DNA from: Streptomyces smaragdinus
Lineage (GTDB): Bacteria > Actinomycetota > Actinomycetes > Streptomycetales > Streptomycetaceae
Assembly: GCF_009604385.1 (NCBI RefSeq)
Contig: NZ_WEGJ01000049.1
Span: forward strand, 1-38,982
Direction of reading: 5' to 3'
DNA: 38,982 nt
Of the stretch, positions 35,077-38,982 are shown piece by piece. The notes under the pieces were generated by a model. It did not search any database. It was not told the DNA's origin and worked only from the letters and a program-made list of their open reading frames with translations. Numbering within the stretch: the first letter of the stretch is position 1; each line of letters opens with the position of its first letter. The translations under genes and the position numbers were made by a program.

Positions 35077-35624
35077 CCGGCGGTCAGCCGGAACCGCGTC
35101 TCCCCGAAGCCCACCTGATCCCCCGGCTTGACCATCGCCGAGCCGGTGATCCGGTGGCCGTTGACGAACGTCCCGTTCGACGAGCCCAGGTCCCGTACGA
35201 TCCACGCCCCGCCCCGGCACAGCAGCTCGGCGTGCACCCGCGACACCGTGTCGTGCATCAGCCGCAGCCCGTTCACCGGATCGCGCCCGATCCGCAGCGG
35301 ATACGGGCGGGGCGTCGGCAGGACCAGCGGCGGCAGCTTCTCCGTCTGCCACGCCAGCCGTACCCGCTCGCCGAACGCCGACACCTTCGCCACCGAACCG
35401 ACGACCGTCCGGGTGAACCAGCCGTCCTTCGGCAGGTCGGAGATGAGCGCGTCGAGCTGATCGCGGGCCCGGGCCTCGAGGACCAGCTCCATCCGGCGCA
35501 GGAAGGTGTCCTGGGACAGCAAGCCCTGGGCGGCACCCTCGCGCAACTGGTCGAGGGCACGGTCCCGTTCGCGGTCCGAGACCCGCGCCAGACCCCCGGG
35601 CGTCGGCAGCTCATTAACGCTCAC
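35073..35624 (-). CDS. DUF1707 and FHA domain protein
   Basis: The product has 183 residues from the GTG at 35624. Residues 13-70 are DUF1707 (RVSDRERDRALDQLREGAAQ, then LISDLP). The C-terminal FHA domain (about 105-180) shows RIGRDPVNGLRL, SRVHAEL and DLGSSNGTFVNG, the phosphothreonine-binding loops. It probably reads Ser/Thr-kinase signals at or near the membrane, as other DUF1707 proteins are membrane-linked, but no transmembrane segment is visible. It is convergent with the penicillin-binding protein gene, which would fit a cell-wall signalling link (inference). An in-frame upstream ATG at 35750 would run into the promoter region of the next gene. Confidence 0.92.
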   Translation of the reverse strand: MSVNELPTPGGLARVSDRERDRALDQLREGAAQGLLSQDTFLRRMELVLEARARDQLDALISDLPKDGWFTRTVVGSVAKVSAFGERVRLAWQTEKLPPLVLPTPRPYPLRIGRDPVNGLRLMHDTVSRVHAELLCRGGAWIVRDLGSSNGTFVNGHRITGSAMVKPGDQVGFGETRFRLTAG

Positions 35625-35767
35625 CGCATGATTGTCGGCTCGTCCGGTGATCGATGTCCAGTCCGGGCGGGGCCGGAATCCGATCGGCGGACGACCCTGA
35701 CCTGTACCGTTACAAACCCGGTGCCGCTTCGGGACGTACCGCCGACGCATCCCCAGGAGTCCGCGAC

Positions 35768-37207
35768 GTGACCTCGTTGTTCCCCGCCCTGCACAGCAGC
35801 CCCGAGCGCCCCGCGCTCGCCTTCCCGGACCTGACGCTGCGGTACGGCGAGCTCGCCGCCGCGGCGGGCAGCCTCGCGGCGCACCTGTCCGGCACCGGAC
35901 GGATCGCCGTGTGGGCGACGCCCGCGCCCGAGACGGCCGTCGCCGTGGTCGCCGCGCTCCTCGCCGGCGTGGCGGCCGTGCCCGTCAACCCGAACATCGG
36001 CGAGCGGGAGCTGGCGCACATCGTGTCCGACAGCGCCCCCACGGCGGTGCTGGCGGCCGCGAAGGACGAACTTCCCGGCCCACTGTCGGCGTTGCCGCGA
36101 ATCGACGTCCCTCTGACGTCGGAGGCCCCCGGGACACCCCCGGTCGAGCACGACCCCCTGACGCCCGCCCTGGTGATCTACACCTCCGGCACCACCGGCC
36201 CGCCCAAGGGCGTCGTGATCCCGCACCGGGCGATCGCCGCCAACCTCGACGACCTCGCGGACGTCTGGCACTGGACGGCGGACGACGTGGTGGTGCACGG
36301 GCTGCCGCTGTTCCACGTCCACGGTCTGGTGCTCGGCGTCCTCGGCCCGCTGCGGCGGGGCGGTACGGTGCGCCATCTGGGCCGGTTCAGCCCGGAGGGT
36401 GTGGCGGACGCGCTGTCGGGGAACGGCACGATGCTGTTCGGCGTACCGACGATGTACCACCGGCTGGCGCTGGCGCTGCCCGACTCCCCGTCGCTGGTCG
36501 CGGCGCTCTCCGGCGCGCGGCTGCTGGTGTCGGGTTCGGCGGCGCTGCCGCTGACGGACCACCGGTGGATCACCGGGGCCACGGGGCAGCGGATCGTCGA
36601 GCGGTACGGGATGACGGAGACCCTGATGAACACCAGCGTCCGACTCGGCGACACCCAGGCGGCGGGGACCGTCGGACAGCGGCTGGGGTCGGTCGAGGCG
36701 CGGCTGACGGACGACTCCGGCGCGCCGATCGACGGCTCGGACGGTGAGACGGTCGGCGAGATCGAGGTGCGGGGGCCGCATCTGTTCACCGGCTATCTGG
36801 GGCGGCCGGAGGCTACGGCGGCGGCGTTCCGGGACGGCTGGTTCCGTACGGGGGACATGGCGGTACGGGACTCCGACGGGCGGTTCCGGATCGTGGGACG
36901 GCGGGCGACGGACCTCATCAAGAGCGGCGGCTACAAGATCGGCGCCGGTGAGATCGAGAACGCGCTGCTGGAACACCCCGGCGTGGCGGAGGCGGCGGTC
37001 ACCGGGGCGCCGGACACCGATCTCGGGGAGCGGATCGTGGCGTGGGTCGTCCCCTCGCACGGCGCGGAGCCGCCCTCCCCCGGCGAGCTGGCGGACCATG
37101 TCGCCCGCCTCCTGGCTCCGCACAAACGCCCGCGGGAGGTGCGGTTTCTCACCGCTCTCCCCCGGAACGACATGGGCAAGGTCATGAAACGATCGCTGGA
37201 TGGCTGA
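35768..37207 (+). CDS. matB: Malonyl-/methylmalonyl-CoA synthetase (MatB)
   Basis: This 479-residue adenylate-forming enzyme joins malonate (and often methylmalonate) to CoA with ATP. It closely resembles Streptomyces MatB as I remember it: short length, start MTSLFPAL, PLFHVHGLVLG, the P-loop Y138-TSGTTGPPKG, ERYGMTETLMNTSVR, and the hinge/lysine end NDMGKVMKR with catalytic K471. The Arg in ERYGMTET is expected to contact the substrate carboxylate. The GTG at 35768 has AGGAG eight bases upstream. Its stop overlaps the next gene's ATG by 8 bases, so the pair is translationally coupled. Products are extender units for polyketide and fatty-acid synthesis. Confidence 0.93.
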   Translation: MTSLFPALHSSPERPALAFPDLTLRYGELAAAAGSLAAHLSGTGRIAVWATPAPETAVAVVAALLAGVAAVPVNPNIGERELAHIVSDSAPTAVLAAAKDELPGPLSALPRIDVPLTSEAPGTPPVEHDPLTPALVIYTSGTTGPPKGVVIPHRAIAANLDDLADVWHWTADDVVVHGLPLFHVHGLVLGVLGPLRRGGTVRHLGRFSPEGVADALSGNGTMLFGVPTMYHRLALALPDSPSLVAALSGARLLVSGSAALPLTDHRWITGATGQRIVERYGMTETLMNTSVRLGDTQAAGTVGQRLGSVEARLTDDSGAPIDGSDGETVGEIEVRGPHLFTGYLGRPEATAAAFRDGWFRTGDMAVRDSDGRFRIVGRRATDLIKSGGYKIGAGEIENALLEHPGVAEAAVTGAPDTDLGERIVAWVVPSHGAEPPSPGELADHVARLLAPHKRPREVRFLTALPRNDMGKVMKRSLDG

Positions 37208-38537
37208 CCGGCCCACCGCCCGTACGCTCCTCGCCGAGATCACGACGGCCTTCCGCGAGCTCCTCCCGGAAGTCACGGCCCAGCCCGCCGACGGGCCGCT
37301 CGGGTGGCCGGGATACGACGTGGCGCGCGACGCCGCGGCATCCCGTACGGGCGAGCCGGAGTCGGTCGTCTGCGGCACCGCCCGGATCGGCGGGGTCGAA
37401 GCCGTCGTGATCGCCTTCGAGTTCGGCTTCCTCGGCGGCTCGCTGGGCGAGCGGACGGGCGACCGGATCAAGGCGGCGTTCGACACGGCCCGTACGCACC
37501 GGCTGCCGGTGGTGTCGCTGATCGCCACCGGGGGAAGCCGGATGCAGGAGGGCATGCGAGCGCTGGTCCAGCTCCGCCGCATCGCCGGCGCCGCGTCCCG
37601 CGCCCGGGCGGCCGGGGTGCTCCAGCTGGCGGTGGCCTGCGACCCCACGACGGGCGGCGGCTGGGCCACGCTGGGCGCGGGGGCGGACGTCACGCTCGCC
37701 CTCCCGTCGGTGCAGATCGGCTTCGCGGGCTCGCGGGTACGGCCCCCCGACGCGGACCCGTCGGCGTACACGGCGGAGGACCAGCTGGCGCACGGACACA
37801 TCGACGCGATCGTCGCCCGGACCTCGCTGACGGACGCCCTCTCGGAACGTCTCACGCTGCTGACGTCCCCCAGCGGGAATCCGGCGGACCCTCCCCCGGC
37901 GCTGCACCCGTCCCCCGGCCTGCCGGCCACGGGCTGGGAGGCCGTCCAACGGGCCCGCGCCGCCTCGCGCCCCCGGGCGGACGCGTACCTGGACGCGTAC
38001 TTCACCCACCGCACGGAACTCTCGGGCGACCGCTGCGGCGGCGTGGACGAGGCCGTCACCTGCGGCTTCGGCCACCACCCGGGCCACGGCACGATCGCGT
38101 ACGCGGCCCAGCGCGGCCTCCCGGTCCACCCCTCGGGCTACCGCACGACCACCCGCCTCCTCCGCCTGGCGGCCCGCCTGGGCATCCCGGTCCTGACCCT
38201 GATCGACACCCCGGGCGCGGCGAACGACGCCCTCGCGGAACGCACGGGCGCGGGCCCCTCGATCGCGGAGGTCTTCGCCGCCGTAGCCGAATCCCCAGTC
38301 CCGGTGACCACCCTGGTCATCGGCGAGGGCGGCTCGGGCGGCGCCCTGGCCCTGGCGTCCCCGGACCGCACGTGGGTCACCCCGGACAGCTACTTCTCCG
38401 TGATCGCCCCGGAGCTGGCGACGGCAATCCTGAAACGCCCGCTGGAGGACGCTCCGGCCACGGCGGACCAACTGGGGCTGCGGCCGCAGGATCTGGTGGA
38501 GCTGGGGTTCGCGCGGGGGATTGTCGAATTGAAGTAA
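37200..38537 (+). CDS. Carboxyltransferase-domain protein (fused acetyl-CoA carboxylase beta-alpha type)
   Basis: The product has 445 residues in two crotonase-like halves. The N-terminal half resembles AccD (FEFGFLGGSLGERTGDRIKAAFDTA, then LIATGGSRMQEGMRAL). The C-terminal half resembles AccA (PVLTLIDTPGAANDALAERTGAG and VIGEGGSGGALALA). No biotin carboxylase or biotin carrier domain is present, and no zinc-ribbon Cys cluster is visible at the N terminus. It is coupled to matB by an 8-base overlap. It might supply acyl-CoA carboxylation with subunits encoded elsewhere, or act on the MatB product in the reverse direction as a decarboxylase (both inference). Confidence 0.88.
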   Translation: MADRPTARTLLAEITTAFRELLPEVTAQPADGPLGWPGYDVARDAAASRTGEPESVVCGTARIGGVEAVVIAFEFGFLGGSLGERTGDRIKAAFDTARTHRLPVVSLIATGGSRMQEGMRALVQLRRIAGAASRARAAGVLQLAVACDPTTGGGWATLGAGADVTLALPSVQIGFAGSRVRPPDADPSAYTAEDQLAHGHIDAIVARTSLTDALSERLTLLTSPSGNPADPPPALHPSPGLPATGWEAVQRARAASRPRADAYLDAYFTHRTELSGDRCGGVDEAVTCGFGHHPGHGTIAYAAQRGLPVHPSGYRTTTRLLRLAARLGIPVLTLIDTPGAANDALAERTGAGPSIAEVFAAVAESPVPVTTLVIGEGGSGGALALASPDRTWVTPDSYFSVIAPELATAILKRPLEDAPATADQLGLRPQDLVELGFARGIVELK

Positions 38538-38562
38538 CAGAGCGCGAGTCTGTTGAGACGCA

Positions 38563-38580
38563 CGCGGCGTTGTAGCCGCG
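38563..38580 (+). terminator. Hairpin downstream of the matB pair, likely terminator
   Basis: CGCGGC and GCCGCG form a perfect 6-bp GC stem with a 6-base loop, 26 bases after the carboxyltransferase stop codon. Confidence 0.5.
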
Positions 38581-38748
38581 CATCCTTCAATTCCTGCTAC
38601 GACAAGGGGACGTGGAAGTCGATATTCCTTCCGTCCTCACGTCTGCCTGCCGCCACCAGCCGGACGACTGGCCTACGGGCCCGAGATACAGGTCAAATCT
38701 TCGCGGAGACGACAAAGACAGGGCAAAAACTACCAACCTCGATTCGTC

Positions 38749-38764
38749 AGCGGCGATCGCCGCT
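38749..38764. repeat. Perfect 16-bp palindrome
   Basis: AGCGGCGATCGCCGCT reads the same on both strands with no spacer. It lies in the gene-free stretch, so it could be a binding site or part of a mobile-element end. No function can be assigned. Confidence 0.4.
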
Positions 38765-38918
38765 TGTTGAGGCGGTGAGTTCGCCCCGTTTGTTCCGCTA
38801 GTAGGCGAATGGGGCCGTCGCGTGTCGCTGCGGCTGCGCCGGATTCCACGGAGACGGGAATGTCTTGAGTTTTGTGTATGCCCTTTCTTTGACGTCTTGG
38901 GGGTTTAGTTCTAGTTGG

Positions 38919-38982
38919 TCACTCGTTCGTGGCGAGGGGTAGTCCGTCGAGGTCGATTCGGTCGCCGTAGAAGCCGACGAGG
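38919..38982 (-). CDS. 3' end of a reverse-strand gene, unidentified
   Basis: The last 20 codons of a reverse-strand frame enter from the window edge and end at TGA 38919-38921, reading FYGDRIDLDGLPLATNE at the C terminus. The composition is protein-like. The family is not recognisable from so little; a transposase or toxin-related gene is conceivable. Confidence 0.4.
   Translation of the reverse strand, partial: LVGFYGDRIDLDGLPLATNE

Larger units (their letters stand above)
38538..38918. other. Intergenic stretch with palindromes, no convincing gene
   Basis: About 380 bases follow the carboxyltransferase gene. The composition is less GC-rich than the genes before it. An 82-codon forward frame at 38553 has no plausible ribosome binding site or protein-like composition. 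Two dyads (38563-38580 and 38749-38764) are listed separately. The stretch may be the edge of an accessory or mobile segment. Confidence 0.4.

Noticed and set aside
35621..38092. Reverse open frame of about 823 codons opposite matB and the carboxyltransferase gene
   Set aside because: It crosses two well-supported forward genes and their overlap. Its composition is low-complexity.
38553..38801. Forward 82-codon frame after the carboxyltransferase gene
   Set aside because: It overlaps the terminator-like hairpin, lacks a ribosome binding site, and the product has no protein-like pattern.

Overview
The window comes from a high-GC actinomycete, very probably Streptomyces or a close relative. 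Most of it is strongly GC-rich (82% G+C counted over 20281-20340). The gene set is typical of the genus: an XRE/DUF5753 regulator with DUF397 and an RsbW-like ATPase, an SAV2148-type HEPN protein, a DUF1707-FHA protein, a MatB-type malonyl-CoA synthetase, treY and an MMPL pump. I see no rRNA, tRNA or CRISPR array.

Positions 1-14600 are the accessory-looking part. A reverse-strand gene of about 2530 codons (1159-8754) encodes a secreted RHS/YD-repeat polymorphic toxin. From N to C terminus it has a signal peptide, a long YD-repeat shell with a three-fold ricin-type lectin insertion, the RHS core, a HINT autoprotease-like domain, and a C-terminal domain that reads as an SCP1.201/DddA-like cytidine deaminase (H-P-E plus C-x5-C). 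Downstream lies a candidate immunity gene (261-788). The toxin tip and immunity region are visibly poorer in GC (43% over 421-480) than the shell, which suggests an exchanged tip module. Divergent from the toxin is a large secreted DNRLRE/FG-GAP-repeat protein (9038-12523), and the shared promoter region holds a perfect CRP-like palindrome. Next comes the DUF397 / DUF5753 regulator / ATP-binding protein trio (12846-14606).

Positions 14655-25309 hold a broken ADP-ribosylglycohydrolase, a short-chain dehydrogenase, a DUF4132 protein, a Tat-exported phosphodiesterase/phosphatase-like protein, a DUF1801 protein, an AhpD-like protein, a rhodanese, an MMPL transporter preceded by a perfect dyad, and a DEDDh exonuclease.

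Positions 25414-38537 look like core chromosome: the SAV2148-type HEPN protein divergent from treY; a lipoprotein and a KapD-like exonuclease; a DUF5937/ArsR regulator divergent from an MFS exporter; a class B penicillin-binding protein convergent with a DUF1707-FHA protein; and a translationally coupled pair of matB and a fused carboxyltransferase. The last 440 bases hold no convincing complete gene, only palindromes and the 3' end of a reverse-strand reading frame.

The most interesting system is the RHS-HINT-deaminase toxin with its unfamiliar candidate immunity protein and its lectin insertion. Family assignments were made by eye from motifs and remembered families, without database searches.
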